Assembly: GCF_040151475.1 (NCBI RefSeq)
Contig: NZ_JBDKWG010000097.1
Location: 1 to 64,000, forward strand
Length of the DNA stretch: 64,000 bases
Source of the DNA: CAXBNB01 sp040151475
Lineage (GTDB): Bacteria; Bacteroidota; Bacteroidia; Cytophagales; Cyclobacteriaceae
Reading direction: 5' to 3'
Shown here: positions 42,245-51,686 of the stretch, piece after piece
Layout: each line of letters opens with the position of its first letter
Position numbering within the stretch: position 1 is the first letter of the stretch
Made by a program: the position numbers and the translations under genes
The notes under the pieces: model-generated
What the model saw: only the letters and a program-made list of their open reading frames with translations
Databases searched by the model: none
What the model was told of the DNA's origin: nothing

Positions 42245-44545
42245 ATGTCTAACTCCGTTCAAAAACAAGCATCTAGCACACAAAACTACCCTACCCGGGA
42301 GCCTATGTTTCGAATACTCAAAAATGACTGGAGTGTGATTGACTATAGTGGCTCTGAAAATATACTAAGTGGGAAAAAATCAAAAAAGTTTATTGGCCAA
42401 CCTTTTTACAAACTCCTTGGATTGAAAAAATCCGATAATCCACTAAAACAATTAGAAGGTAACTCTGCTCCTTTCAATACTTTTTTACTAGAAAATGTTT
42501 CCGTAAGAAATCAATCATACAACATCCGAATCATAAATACAGGTGAAAAAGAATGCATCGCCATTCTAAAGGATGTTACCGAACAAAAAAAGACAGAATT
42601 TAAACTCAAACAATCACAGAAGGAATTCATAGATGTTTTCAATTCAATTACTGACGTCTATTATAAAACAAATTCTGATAGAGTAATAGAAACCATTAGC
42701 CCTTCTATTGAAAGAATCACAGGAAAAAAACCCGAAGTGTTTATTGGCAAAAAGACTACCAGCCTAATAGAAAAACAAAAAGCCGATAATATCTTTAAAA
42801 CACTTGAAGCCCTGGGTCGAGTAGAAGATTTACGAGTGAGTGTGGACTTACCCAATGGTGACACCAAGGTTTTATCATTCAGTATTATAGCCGAATATGA
42901 TGACAATAAGAAGATAATAGGGACAAATGGTATCATTCGAGATATTACCAAATTGAACAAGCAAAACCAACTTACACAACTAAATAAAGAGATACTTGAA
43001 AAAGCAGCTAAAGGAAATGACCTTTTTGAAATATTAAATTTTACGTGTAAAGGAATTGAAATATTATATCCTGAATTGATTTGTTCTGTATTGCTTTATG
43101 ATCCAATCAACAAATGGCTGACTAATGGAGCTAGCCCCAGTTTACCAGAAACTTATATTAAATTAATTCATCAGTATCCCATTGGACCATCTAGTGGTTC
43201 TTGCGGAACAGCCGCCTTTACTCAAAAAACAATAATAGTTTCAGATATCGAACATGACCCGCTTTGGGCAGGTTCTGCTCACCCAGCTCTGAATGAAAAC
43301 CTGAAAGCCTGTTGGTCTGTACCAATAATTTCATCCGAAAAACAAACTCTGGGAACATTTGCGGTTTACTACAATAAGGTAAAAGAACCAAATAACGATG
43401 AGTTAGAACTGATACAAAATATTGGCACTTTCTTAAGTGTGGTGATTGAAAATTATAAAAACAAAGAAGCTTTGGTGTCCAATGAAAAACGATACCGACA
43501 GTTGGTTAACAACTCTCCTGTGGCTATTTTAATACATACTGATGGCTTAATACAGTTTGTGAATGATGAGGTAATAAGGATAGCCAAAGCCAGAAATAAG
43601 GAAGACCTTCTGGGAAAAAATATACTCGACTTTGTGAAGCCTCAATTTTGGGAAGAGGTGAAGAAAAAGATGGCAATAACTGCGAAGACGAAAACCAGGT
43701 CTGAAGAACAATTCATAAAACTGGATGGAAATATAGTTGATGTGGAGGTAATAGGAACGCCCATCATTTATCAAGGACAACCGGCTACACAGCTAGTATT
43801 TCATGACATCTCGGACAGAAAAACACTAGAAGCCAAACAAAACAGTCTGAATGAATATTTAATAAAACAAAATAAGCAACTGGAAGAGTTTGCCCATATA
43901 GCCTCCCACAATTTAAGAGCCCCTATTGCTAATATCCATTCACTACTCCAGTTATACGAAATGGATAACTCCGCAGAAAATCTGCAGTTTATTATTGATC
44001 AGGTTAAAAAGACGTCAAATAATTTATATGAAACAATTAATGAATTAACAGAGGTTATAAAAACATCCTGGGAGTTGAATAAACAAAAGCAAAAACTAAG
44101 ATTTTCAGAGATATTCAATAAGGTAAAACAAGATATAAGTATAGAAATAATTCAAAAAAATGCCGTTATTAATGAAAATTTTGATCAAATTGACACCTTG
44201 GAATATCCTAAGGTATATCTTGAAAGTATTTTACAAAACTTGCTTTCAAATGCTTTGAAATATTGTCATCCTAATCGAAAACCAAACATTGAAGTGAAAA
44301 CTAAAATAGATAATAATAATGTGCTTATGAGTTTTAAAGACAATGGATTAGGAATTGACTTGAATAGATACGGAACCAGAATTTTTGGTTTGAGAAAAAC
44401 TTTTCATCAAAATGAAAATGCCAGAGGGGTAGGCTTGTTCATTACAAAGGCCCAGATAGACTCCATGGGAGGAGATATTACTATTAGGAGCGAAGTAAAT
44501 GTGGGCACAGAGTTTATTATAAATTTTGGTGCGATTAAATCTTAA
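42245..44545 (+). CDS. Multi-PAS/GAF sensor histidine kinase
   Basis: 766 residues without membrane helices, so a cytoplasmic sensor. In order: an N-terminal PAS-like segment (about 20-115), PAS (about 120-235; FIDVFNSITDVYYK), GAF (about 250-405; GSCGTAAFTQKTIIVSDIEHDP), PAS (about 410-525; VNNSPVAILIHTDG), H-box EEFAHIASHNLRAPIANI with the phosphorylated His, and a C-terminal ATPase domain (NLLSNALKY, DNGLGIDL, GVGLFITKAQIDSMGG). It is followed six bases later by a lone receiver protein, the obvious phosphotransfer partner. No receiver is fused. The signal is unknown. Confidence 0.93.
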   Translation: MSNSVQKQASSTQNYPTREPMFRILKNDWSVIDYSGSENILSGKKSKKFIGQPFYKLLGLKKSDNPLKQLEGNSAPFNTFLLENVSVRNQSYNIRIINTGEKECIAILKDVTEQKKTEFKLKQSQKEFIDVFNSITDVYYKTNSDRVIETISPSIERITGKKPEVFIGKKTTSLIEKQKADNIFKTLEALGRVEDLRVSVDLPNGDTKVLSFSIIAEYDDNKKIIGTNGIIRDITKLNKQNQLTQLNKEILEKAAKGNDLFEILNFTCKGIEILYPELICSVLLYDPINKWLTNGASPSLPETYIKLIHQYPIGPSSGSCGTAAFTQKTIIVSDIEHDPLWAGSAHPALNENLKACWSVPIISSEKQTLGTFAVYYNKVKEPNNDELELIQNIGTFLSVVIENYKNKEALVSNEKRYRQLVNNSPVAILIHTDGLIQFVNDEVIRIAKARNKEDLLGKNILDFVKPQFWEEVKKKMAITAKTKTRSEEQFIKLDGNIVDVEVIGTPIIYQGQPATQLVFHDISDRKTLEAKQNSLNEYLIKQNKQLEEFAHIASHNLRAPIANIHSLLQLYEMDNSAENLQFIIDQVKKTSNNLYETINELTEVIKTSWELNKQKQKLRFSEIFNKVKQDISIEIIQKNAVINENFDQIDTLEYPKVYLESILQNLLSNALKYCHPNRKPNIEVKTKIDNNNVLMSFKDNGLGIDLNRYGTRIFGLRKTFHQNENARGVGLFITKAQIDSMGGDITIRSEVNVGTEFIINFGAIKS

Positions 44546-44551
44546 ATAGAA

Positions 44552-44962
44552 TTGAGCAGATTATATAAAATAGCGGTAATAGATGACGATGAAGTATTCC
44601 AGCTTATTATCAAAAAACAACTTGAAATGAGAAATTTCAGCTGTGAAATTTTAAGGTTTTCCAATGGACAAGAATCCATAAATTTCCTTAAAGACAACAT
44701 ACAGTATTCTGAAAAATTACCTCAATTAATAATGCTGGATGTGAATATGCCCATTAAAGATGGTTGGGAGTTTTTAGAAGAATACAAACATCTTCCGTTT
44801 GATACCAAAAAATCTATTATGCTCTATATGGTAACATCTTCGGTAATACAAACTGATATTGATAGGGCAGCTAAAAACGAGGACATACATAGTTTTATTA
44901 GCAAGCCTATTACCAACCAGAATCTGGATGAGATTTTAATGCACTTTTCTACTGTCAATTAA
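44552..44962 (+). CDS. Single-domain response regulator (CheY-like)
   Basis: 136 residues from TTG 44552, only six bases after the kinase stop. Receiver motifs: acidic pair VIDDDEVFQ, phosphoacceptor in IMLDVNMPIKDGWEFL, Thr/Ser in VTSSV, and Lys in SKPITNQNL. There is no output domain, so signalling is presumably by protein interaction or a phosphorelay. Convergent with the nucleoid-associated protein gene: the two stop codons overlap within TTAA. Confidence 0.93.
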   Translation: MSRLYKIAVIDDDEVFQLIIKKQLEMRNFSCEILRFSNGQESINFLKDNIQYSEKLPQLIMLDVNMPIKDGWEFLEEYKHLPFDTKKSIMLYMVTSSVIQTDIDRAAKNEDIHSFISKPITNQNLDEILMHFSTVN

Positions 44963-45984
44963 GCTTCCTCCTCAAAATACAGCTTATAATAATTCTTCTG
45001 TCTGCTGTCGTCAAAACCTTTTTGGATGTTTTCCCTATTGCCATGTACATAAACATGGAAATTTTTATCGAGCTTGATAACCGAGCGAATAAATTTTTTG
45101 CTTTGTTTCAGAGCTGGTTTTGATATTTCAAACTCTTCCTTTTCTAATATCTCGTTAGTTTCAGACTGCTCTTCTCTAAATACCTCATAAGAGGCAATCA
45201 ACTCCGGAGCTTGCAACACTTGTTCTTTATATTGCTCATGGCTAAATGTCTCATTGGACTTTAGGTAATCCATAGAGCTGTTGAAAAGGGCTATTTTCCC
45301 TGTTTTATCTTCATCTGAAACGGCCTCTCCGATAAAATCCTGGCAGAGGTGTACCAATTGTTTTGTTTGATAATATTCGTTTTTCAACGGCTTTAGTTTG
45401 AGAAAATCATCTCTCCAATATTGAGCACTGTTGGTTTTATTTGTATTGTCAATTGTAACAACTACGTATCCGTTCTCCTTTTCCGTATTAAAGATCAGAG
45501 TGCCTTTATCTAGTTTGTTGATATTTATGCCCTCATCCGAGTTCACACCGAACACATTATCTTGGGTAGAAACTTTAAGAAAGGTATCTTTTTTTTCAGC
45601 TTTAAAAAGACCAACCACTTCAACTATCTCATCGTCTAACACACAGTCTTCAAAGTACACAGTGAAGAAATCACCTGTTTTTATATTGGCATTTTGGGAT
45701 GCATCAAAAAGGTTGTGAGCCAAATCAACAGACTTTTCATGCAAAGATTCGGGATTTTCAAATATTGAATTGATTGAATTGAAAGCACGATTTTGTTCCA
45801 AAGAATTTTCATCACCAAAGCAAAACCGTTCATCATCCTTAAATGAGTGAAAGAAATACTTTACAAGTACCTCTCTTAAAAAACTATCCTGAATTGAAAT
45901 GGAGTCAGAAGAAACTATTAATTCAGAATCTGTTAGCTTGTGAACAGAGAGCCTCTTTAAAAATACGTTTGAAGAAATAACCAT
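44959..45984 (-). CDS. NdpA/YejK-family nucleoid-associated protein
   Basis: 341 residues. N-terminal FLREVLVKYFFHSFKDDERFCF, GDFFTVYFEDCVLDDEIVEVVGLFK and FNTEKENGYVVVTIDN, as in the nucleoid-associated protein family (PF04245) typified by E. coli YejK, here with a divergent sequence. Its role is DNA binding in the nucleoid, sometimes shared with island-encoded proteins. A perfect 10-bp inverted repeat lies immediately before its start codon. Confidence 0.85.
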   Translation of the reverse strand: MVISSNVFLKRLSVHKLTDSELIVSSDSISIQDSFLREVLVKYFFHSFKDDERFCFGDENSLEQNRAFNSINSIFENPESLHEKSVDLAHNLFDASQNANIKTGDFFTVYFEDCVLDDEIVEVVGLFKAEKKDTFLKVSTQDNVFGVNSDEGININKLDKGTLIFNTEKENGYVVVTIDNTNKTNSAQYWRDDFLKLKPLKNEYYQTKQLVHLCQDFIGEAVSDEDKTGKIALFNSSMDYLKSNETFSHEQYKEQVLQAPELIASYEVFREEQSETNEILEKEEFEISKPALKQSKKFIRSVIKLDKNFHVYVHGNRENIQKGFDDSRQKNYYKLYFEEEA

Positions 45985-46012
45985 GTGAAGTTCATTTATT
46001 ATTGAACTTCAC
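45985..46012 (-). promoter_or_regulatory. Perfect inverted repeat abutting the NdpA-like start codon
   Basis: GTGAAGTTCA / TGAACTTCAC arms of 10 bp with an 8-bp AT loop. The last base of the repeat is next to the ATG of the NdpA-like gene. It may be an operator or an mRNA hairpin that shields the start site. A TTACTTTG box (one off consensus) precedes it. Confidence 0.6.
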
Positions 46013-46037
46013 AAAGTAAATACATTATACGCTATAA

Positions 46038-47081
46038 TTAATATGGATAGTTTTGATACTTACCCGAGGCAATATGCTCCAGCCACTCTCGATTAGCAAG
46101 ATACCAGTCAACCGTTTTTTCCAAACCCTCCTCAAACTGTAGTGATGGTTTCCAGTTTAGTTCCTCCGATAGTTTTGTAGAATCAATAGCATACCTCAAA
46201 TCATGACCAGCCCTATCCGTCACATAGCTGATTAATTTTTCTGAATCTCCTTCAATCCTCAACAATTTCTTGTCCATTATTTTGCACAATACTCTTATCA
46301 AATCTATGTTTTTCCATTCGTTGAAGCCACCAATGTTATATGTATCTCCAATTTTCCCATTATGGAATATCACATCAATTGCTCTGGCGTGATCAATAAC
46401 ATAAAGCCAGTCTCTAATATTTTCACCTTGGCCATATACTGGCAAAGGCTTTTCGTCAATAATATTCTGAATGAAAAGCGGAATCAATTTTTCAGGAAAT
46501 TGATTGGGACCATAATTATTTGAACAGTTGGAAATAATATAAGGCAGTTTATAGGTATTCCCATAAGCCCTGACAAAGTGATCCGAACTTGCTTTAGACG
46601 CTGAATACGGAGATTGTGGATCGTAAGAAGTGGTTTCTAGAAAAAAACCACCATCGTCCAATGAACCATAAACCTCATCAGTAGAAATATGATAAAATAA
46701 TTTGTTTTCCAGGTCACCTTTCCAATAATCTTTACAAGTATTCAACAGGTTCACTGTGCCAATAACATTGGTCTCAATAAATGCCATCGGATCAGAAATG
46801 GATCGATCTACATGAGATTCGGCAGCAAGATGAATAACCGCATCAAATGAATACTTGTCAAATAATTTTGTGATTACTTCGGCATTACAGATGTCTCCCT
46901 TTGCAAAAGTATAATTATCCGTATTTTCTATATCTGAAATGTTTTCAAGATTCCCCGCATATGTCAGCTTATCCAGATTAACAATCTGATATTTGGGATA
47001 ATTATTCACAAAAAGCCTTACTACATGAGATCCAATGAACCCTGCCCCTCCGGTTATAAGTATTGTTTTTTTTTCAGACAT
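46038..47081 (-). CDS. rfbB: dTDP-glucose 4,6-dehydratase
   Basis: 347 residues: NAD-binding GGAGFIGSHVV, HLAAESHVDRSI, catalytic Y-x-x-x-K in SPYSASKASSDHFV, and NNYGPNQFPEKLIPLFI. It makes dTDP-4-keto-6-deoxyglucose for deoxysugars of surface glycans. Its start overlaps the end of the UDP-glucose dehydrogenase gene by 8 bp, so the two are a translational unit for sugar nucleotide supply. Confidence 0.95.
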   Translation of the reverse strand: MSEKKTILITGGAGFIGSHVVRLFVNNYPKYQIVNLDKLTYAGNLENISDIENTDNYTFAKGDICNAEVITKLFDKYSFDAVIHLAAESHVDRSISDPMAFIETNVIGTVNLLNTCKDYWKGDLENKLFYHISTDEVYGSLDDGGFFLETTSYDPQSPYSASKASSDHFVRAYGNTYKLPYIISNCSNNYGPNQFPEKLIPLFIQNIIDEKPLPVYGQGENIRDWLYVIDHARAIDVIFHNGKIGDTYNIGGFNEWKNIDLIRVLCKIMDKKLLRIEGDSEKLISYVTDRAGHDLRYAIDSTKLSEELNWKPSLQFEEGLEKTVDWYLANREWLEHIASGKYQNYPY

Positions 47082-48387
47082 TTTGCGGTGCTCTTCCTAT
47101 ACTATAGTAAGTAAAACCTAATTCCGCCATAGTTTCGGTACTGTATAAATTTCGACCGTCAAATATAAGATTATTCTTAAGCAAAGTTTTTAACAGATCG
47201 AAATCAGGAGTTCTGAATACCGGCCACTCGGTCATGATCATCAGGGCATCAGCACCTTTAGTTGCTTCGTATTCGTTTTTAGAAAACTCAATTTGATCAC
47301 CCAATAACTCTTTTACATTTTCCATAGCCTCCGGATCGTAAGTTTTTACTTTTGCTCCGGCATCAAGAAGTGCTTTGATATTTAACAATGCAGGTGCTTC
47401 CCTGACATCATCGGTATAAGGTTTAAAGGCCAAGCCCCATATTGCAAATGTTTTACCAGTCAAATCACCTCCAAAACGTTGCTTTACTCTATCAATCAGT
47501 TTTAGTTTCTGAGTCTCATTAATATTCATTACCGCTTTCAGAATGCCAAAATCATAATTGACTTCAGCCGAAGACCTGGCCAACGCCTGTACATCCTTTG
47601 GAAAACAACTACCTCCATAACCAATGCCAGCAAATAAGAACCTTTTGCCAATACGAGAGTCAGTACCTATCCCCTTCCTCACCATATCCACATCCGCTCC
47701 AACCAATTCACACATGTTGGCTATTTCATTCATAAATGTAATCTTGGTCGCAAGGAATGAATTGGCAGCATATTTTGTCAATTCTGCAGATTTTTCATCC
47801 ATAAATATGATTGGATTCCCTTGACGGACTAGAGGAGCATATAAAGCACTCATTACTTTATTTGCTCTCTCGGAAGAACTTCCAATGACAACCCTGTCAG
47901 GCTTCATGAAATCATCAACAGCTACCCCTTCTCTTAAAAACTCAGGATTAGAAACCACATCAAATTCAACCTTTGCATTTTCAGCTACTTTTGCTCTCAC
48001 CTTATCTGCTGTGCCCACCGGAACGGTACTTTTATCAATTAGCACAGTATATTGATCTAACAAGTATCCCAAATCATCTGCTACTTTCAATACAAAACTA
48101 AGATCTGCAGATCCATCTCCATCAGGAGGGGTTGGCAATGCTAAAAATATAGCCTTCGCACCCTTTATTCCTTCAGCAAGGTTGGTTGTGAATTCCAATC
48201 TTTCTTGCTGTATGTTTCGTTCAAAAAGAACCTCTAAGCCAGGTTCATAAATTGGCATTATTTTATTCTTAAGCTTTTCAACTTTTTTCTCATCGATATC
48301 AATACAAGTCACATGATTTCCTGTTTCAGCAAAACAAGTACCCGTGACCAGCCCTACATATCCTGTTCCTACAACTGCTATTTTCAT
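47074..48387 (-). CDS. UDP-glucose 6-dehydrogenase
   Basis: 437 residues: GTGYVGLVTGTCFAETG at the N-terminus, IDKSTVPVGTADKV, NPEFLREGVAVDDFM, and GYGGSCFPKDVQAL with the catalytic cysteine, plus a C-terminal UDP-binding domain with AFKPYTDDVREAP. It oxidises UDP-glucose to UDP-glucuronate for exopolysaccharide or capsule. First of the two-gene leftward unit. Confidence 0.95.
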   Translation of the reverse strand: MKIAVVGTGYVGLVTGTCFAETGNHVTCIDIDEKKVEKLKNKIMPIYEPGLEVLFERNIQQERLEFTTNLAEGIKGAKAIFLALPTPPDGDGSADLSFVLKVADDLGYLLDQYTVLIDKSTVPVGTADKVRAKVAENAKVEFDVVSNPEFLREGVAVDDFMKPDRVVIGSSSERANKVMSALYAPLVRQGNPIIFMDEKSAELTKYAANSFLATKITFMNEIANMCELVGADVDMVRKGIGTDSRIGKRFLFAGIGYGGSCFPKDVQALARSSAEVNYDFGILKAVMNINETQKLKLIDRVKQRFGGDLTGKTFAIWGLAFKPYTDDVREAPALLNIKALLDAGAKVKTYDPEAMENVKELLGDQIEFSKNEYEATKGADALMIMTEWPVFRTPDFDLLKTLLKNNLIFDGRNLYSTETMAELGFTYYSIGRAPQNV

Positions 48388-48567
48388 TTTAAAATAATTA
48401 AGTCATTTCGATTTTTTTTAACCGCCGCAAAAATAAGAGAAAATTAAAATTATAACATATAAAACCTTATGTAACTCGTTTCTAGTCATAAACTCCCTCA
48501 TGGAAAGCTTATAAACATTATTTTATTCGCAAAAATAAAATATTAACCATTTGGCGAAATGTATTTA

Positions 48568-48575
48568 TATATTTG
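48568..48575 (+). promoter_or_regulatory. Candidate -7 element for the acyl-CoA dehydrogenase gene
   Basis: TATATTTG fits TAnnTTTG, about 30 bp before the ATG. A TTTG at 48550-48553 is only 14 bp upstream, shorter than the usual 19-21, so its use as -33 is doubtful. Confidence 0.4.
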
Positions 48576-48605
48576 CTACTACATACTGAATATGAACAAG
48601 TTAAC

Positions 48606-49766
48606 ATGAAAAACAATAGCGGAAATACGCAAGATGTTATCAAAGAAAACCAAAAAATGATTATTGATATGATCAGGAGTTTTGGCGAAAAGGAAATAAA
48701 GCCCAACATTATGCAGTGGGATGAGAATCAAATTTTTCCTATTGAATTATTCAAGAAATTAGGAGCATTAGGGCTAATGGGAGTACTCGTACCTCAGGAA
48801 TATGGTGGTAGTGGTTTTGGGTATGAAGAGTATGTCACTGTTATATCAGAAATATCCAAAATAGATGGATCCATCGGATTATCAGTTGCTGCTCATAATT
48901 CGCTATGTACCGGACACATTTTACAATTCGGAAATGAAGAGCAAAAAAAGAGATGGCTTCCAAAATTAGCCACAGCAAAATGGATAGGTGCGTGGGGCCT
49001 TACCGAACCCAATACCGGATCTGATGCTGGCAACATGAAAACTATAGCAATAAAAGACGGAAATTATTGGATACTCAACGGAACAAAGAATTTCATTACT
49101 CATGGAAAAACCGGAGATGTAGCTGTAGTAATCGCTCGAACGGGAAAGTCAGATGACTCCCATGCAATGACAGCTTTTGTGATCGAGAGGGGAACTCCCG
49201 GTTTTGGTGCAGGAAAAAAGGAAAACAAACTAGGCATGCGAGCTTCCGAAACAGCAGAAATGCTATTCGATAATTGCAGAGTGCACGAAAGCAATGTTCT
49301 GGGCAAAGTCGGAGAAGGTTTTATTCAATCGCTTAAAGTATTGGATGGGGGTAGAATTTCTATTGCTGCTCTGGGACTTGGAATCTCAAAAGGTGCTCTG
49401 GAAGCTGCCATTTCATATTCAAAAGAAAGGCATCAGTTCAACAAGCCAATTTCCAGCTTCCAAGGCGTCTCCTTTAAGCTTTCAGAAATGGCAACAAACA
49501 TAGAAGCTGCTGAGCTTCTTACCTACAGAGCTGCTCAACTCAAAAATGAAGGAAAAGAGGTAAACAAAGAATCTGCAATGGCCAAACTATTTACATCAGA
49601 AACCGCCGTAAGTGTGGCTAATGATGCCGTACAAATTTTTGGGGGATATGGTTATGTCAAAGACTTCCCTGTAGAAAAATATTACAGAGACGCTAAACTT
49701 TGTACCATCGGTGAAGGAACTTCAAACATTCAAAAAATGGTCATTTCCCGGTCAATATTAAAATGA
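48606..49766 (+). CDS. Acyl-CoA dehydrogenase
   Basis: 386 residues from ATG 48606; the frame opens earlier but the extra residues precede a poor start. It shows the family's N-terminal helical, beta and C-terminal helical domains: PQEYGGSGFGYEEYV, AWGLTEPNTGSDAGNMKT, ALGLGISKGALEAAI, FGGYGYVKDFPVEKYYRDAKLCTIGEGTSNIQ. The Glu in GEGTSNIQ sits where the catalytic base is expected, as in short- and medium-chain enzymes. It desaturates an acyl-CoA with FAD; the chain length or branched-chain substrate cannot be told. Confidence 0.93.
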   Translation: MKNNSGNTQDVIKENQKMIIDMIRSFGEKEIKPNIMQWDENQIFPIELFKKLGALGLMGVLVPQEYGGSGFGYEEYVTVISEISKIDGSIGLSVAAHNSLCTGHILQFGNEEQKKRWLPKLATAKWIGAWGLTEPNTGSDAGNMKTIAIKDGNYWILNGTKNFITHGKTGDVAVVIARTGKSDDSHAMTAFVIERGTPGFGAGKKENKLGMRASETAEMLFDNCRVHESNVLGKVGEGFIQSLKVLDGGRISIAALGLGISKGALEAAISYSKERHQFNKPISSFQGVSFKLSEMATNIEAAELLTYRAAQLKNEGKEVNKESAMAKLFTSETAVSVANDAVQIFGGYGYVKDFPVEKYYRDAKLCTIGEGTSNIQKMVISRSILK

Positions 49767-49782
49767 GAGCTACTATTTCTAT

Positions 49783-49826
49783 AAATGCCCAAGCAAATAA
49801 CTAATATTGTTTGGCATTTTATTTTA
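49783..49826 (+). terminator. Probable terminator of the acyl-CoA dehydrogenase gene
   Basis: AAATGCC with CAA pairs with TTTGGCATTT across a 20-nt AT loop and is followed by TATTTTAAT. It overlaps the -33 box of rpsU. Confidence 0.45.
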
Positions 49827-49841
49827 ATACTTCTACATTTG
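49810..49841 (+). promoter_or_regulatory. Bacteroidota-type promoter of rpsU
   Basis: TTTG (49810-49813), a 20-bp spacer, then TACATTTG (49834-49841), a full match to TTTG-N20-TAnnTTTG. The rpsU ATG is 24 bp downstream. It is the clearest promoter in the window. Confidence 0.7.
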
Positions 49842-49865
49842 CAGCCCAATTAATAATAATGAAAT

Positions 49866-50060
49866 ATGTTGATCATTAACGTAAAAGAAAACGAATCGGT
49901 AGATAGAGCACTTAAAAGATTCAAAAAGAAGTTTGAAAAGACTGGCGTTTTGAAAGAATTGAGAGCAAGAACTCATTTCGAAAAACCATCTATTACCCGA
50001 AGAAAAGAAGTTATAAAAGCAGCATACAAACAAAAAATGTATGCGAGTGATAATTACTAA
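49866..50060 (+). CDS. rpsU: Ribosomal protein S21
   Basis: 64 residues, standard for S21: MLIINVKENESVDRALKRFKKKFEKTG, then LRARTHFEKPSITRRKE and a basic C-terminus. A small 30S protein needed at initiation. First in the rpsU-xerC-hpf run, the same order seen across Bacteroidota. Confidence 0.97.
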   Translation: MLIINVKENESVDRALKRFKKKFEKTGVLKELRARTHFEKPSITRRKEVIKAAYKQKMYASDNY

Positions 50061-50125
50061 ATTATAGTAATTATTAAATTGAATTTATTAAGTTAGTATT
50101 ACCTTTCGAGAAAGGGTAATACTAC

Positions 50126-51007
50126 ATGATAAATACCTATTTAAAATACCTCCTTCACGAGAAAAAGTACAGCGAGCACACCATTCTATCATACAAGAAT
50201 GACCTGCTTCAGGCAGAAACTTTTGTTACCCGGATTGATCCAAATCTGGAGATGTGTGATCTTAACCACAAAATTCTTCGATCTTGGATCGTATCCTTAA
50301 TAGAAGATAAAATAAACCCTCGCTCAGTCAATAGAAAGATAGCAACCCTTAGGTCATTCTATAAGTTCCTGCATTCCCGGGAAATAATTAATGACAATCC
50401 GGCTACTAAGCTAAAACCACTCAAAACAGACAAGCCTCTGCCAGAGTTTGTGCAGAAAAAAGAAATGGATACACTGCTGGACAAAGTAGATTTTGTCAAA
50501 GACTTTTTTGGTCTAAGAGACAAGCTTATTCTGGAGCTTTTTTATGGCACTGGCATCCGCCTGTCCGAGCTCATAAACATATCAGACCGGTCCATCAGCC
50601 TCTATGACAGCACTGTGAAAGTTTTAGGAAAAAGAAATAAGGAAAGGGTAATCCCTTTAACCAAAGAAATCGTTAATATTATCAATATATATATTGCCAA
50701 AAGAAATGAGCTATTTGGCGAATCAAGAGATGATGTTTTATTGTTAACCGACGCTGGAAAGAAGTGTTATCCAATGATGGTGTACAGAACTGTGAAGAAA
50801 TATTTGGAACATATAACTAAATCTTCTAAGAAAAGTCCTCACGTCCTAAGGCATACATTTGCCACACACTTACTGGATAAGGGAGCAGACCTAAATGCTG
50901 TTAAAGACTTGCTGGGTCACTCTAGTCTTGCTGCCACTCAGGTTTACACTCACAATTCTCTTGAGAAACTAAAATCAGTATTTGATCAGGCTCACCCTAA
51001 GGCATAA
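50126..51007 (+). CDS. xerC: Tyrosine recombinase XerC-like
   Basis: 293 residues: N-terminal SAM-like domain (LKYLLHEKKYSEHTILSYKNDL) and catalytic domain with YGTGIRLSELINI, KRNKERVIPLT, HVLRHTFATHLLDKGAD, and LGHSSLAATQVYTHN with Tyr. Chromosome dimer resolution partner of the XerD at 18575, or a related stand-alone recombinase. It is the middle gene of rpsU-xerC-hpf (65 bp after rpsU, 28 bp before hpf). Its placement among ribosome genes, not next to an island, argues against a phage integrase. Confidence 0.92.
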   Translation: MINTYLKYLLHEKKYSEHTILSYKNDLLQAETFVTRIDPNLEMCDLNHKILRSWIVSLIEDKINPRSVNRKIATLRSFYKFLHSREIINDNPATKLKPLKTDKPLPEFVQKKEMDTLLDKVDFVKDFFGLRDKLILELFYGTGIRLSELINISDRSISLYDSTVKVLGKRNKERVIPLTKEIVNIINIYIAKRNELFGESRDDVLLLTDAGKKCYPMMVYRTVKKYLEHITKSSKKSPHVLRHTFATHLLDKGADLNAVKDLLGHSSLAATQVYTHNSLEKLKSVFDQAHPKA

Positions 51008-51035
51008 TTTTTTCAACATATAAACTTTAAACATT

Positions 51036-51335
51036 ATGAAGTTACAAATGCATTCCATTCATTTCGACGCTGACAACAAGCTTGTTGATTTTATCCAAAA
51101 AAAAGCGGATAAATTGGAAACTTTTTTCGACAGAATAATTGACGGAGAGGTGTTCTTGCGAATAGAAAAAAACGAGTCAAATGAAAACAAAGTTATTGAG
51201 ATTAAACTCAATATTCCCGGGAATCAATTGTTTGCAAAGCAGCAATCAAATTCATTTGAAGCTGCTGCAGATGAAGCCGTAGAATCACTAAGGCGTCAAC
51301 TGAAAAAACATAAAGAAAAATTAGTAGCTTTCTAA
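51036..51335 (+). CDS. hpf: Ribosome hibernation-promoting factor
   Basis: 99 residues of the short HPF/YfiA type: MKLQMHSIHFDADNKLVDFIQKKADKLETFF and IKLNIPGNQLFAKQQSNSFEAAADEAVESLRRQLKKHK. It dimerises and silences ribosomes in slow growth. Last gene of the rpsU-xerC-hpf run. Confidence 0.96.
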   Translation: MKLQMHSIHFDADNKLVDFIQKKADKLETFFDRIIDGEVFLRIEKNESNENKVIEIKLNIPGNQLFAKQQSNSFEAAADEAVESLRRQLKKHKEKLVAF

Positions 51336-51346
51336 GCATAAAGAGA

Positions 51347-51396
51347 CAGAGCACAAAAAAACACAACTCAAATGAGTTGTGTTTTTTTGTGCTCTG
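51347..51396. terminator. Bidirectional terminator between hpf and rpmA
   Basis: A long symmetric hairpin: CAGAGCACAAAAAAACACAA on the left arm mirrors TTGTGTTTTTTTGTGCTCTG on the right arm, around CTCAAATGAG. The T-runs on both arms allow termination for both the rightward hpf and the leftward rpmA transcripts. Confidence 0.9.
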
Positions 51397-51410
51397 AATA
51401 TTATTAAATA

Positions 51411-51674
51411 TTAAGCTTCTGTTTCAGTTACCACGGAAACAAAAGATCTGTTTTGCCTTCCTTTTTTGAACTCAACTTTACCATCAGTTAAAGCAAATAA
51501 GGTGTGGTCTTTACCCATCCCTACGTTAGTACCAGGGTGATGAACCGTTCCTCTTTGTCTTACAATGATGTTGCCGGCTATAATGTCCTGCCCACCAAAG
51601 ATTTTTACACCTAGTCTTTTACTATGTGACTCTCTTCCGTTTTTAGAGCTACCTGCTCCTTTCTTATGTGCCAT
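51411..51674 (-). CDS. rpmA: Ribosomal protein L27
   Basis: 87 residues: MAHKKGAGSSKNGRESHSKRLGVKIFGGQ, GNIIVRQRGTVHHPGTNVGMGKDHTLFALTDG. A 50S protein near the peptidyl transferase centre. Downstream of rplU by 12 bp on the same strand. Confidence 0.98.
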   Translation of the reverse strand: MAHKKGAGSSKNGRESHSKRLGVKIFGGQDIIAGNIIVRQRGTVHHPGTNVGMGKDHTLFALTDGKVEFKKGRQNRSFVSVVTETEA

Positions 51675-51686
51675 GAGATTATATCT

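Noticed and set aside
50126..51007. Phage or island integrase
   Set aside because: It is embedded in the conserved rpsU-xerC-hpf order with housekeeping neighbours and no att sites or phage genes, so a Xer recombinase is the better call.
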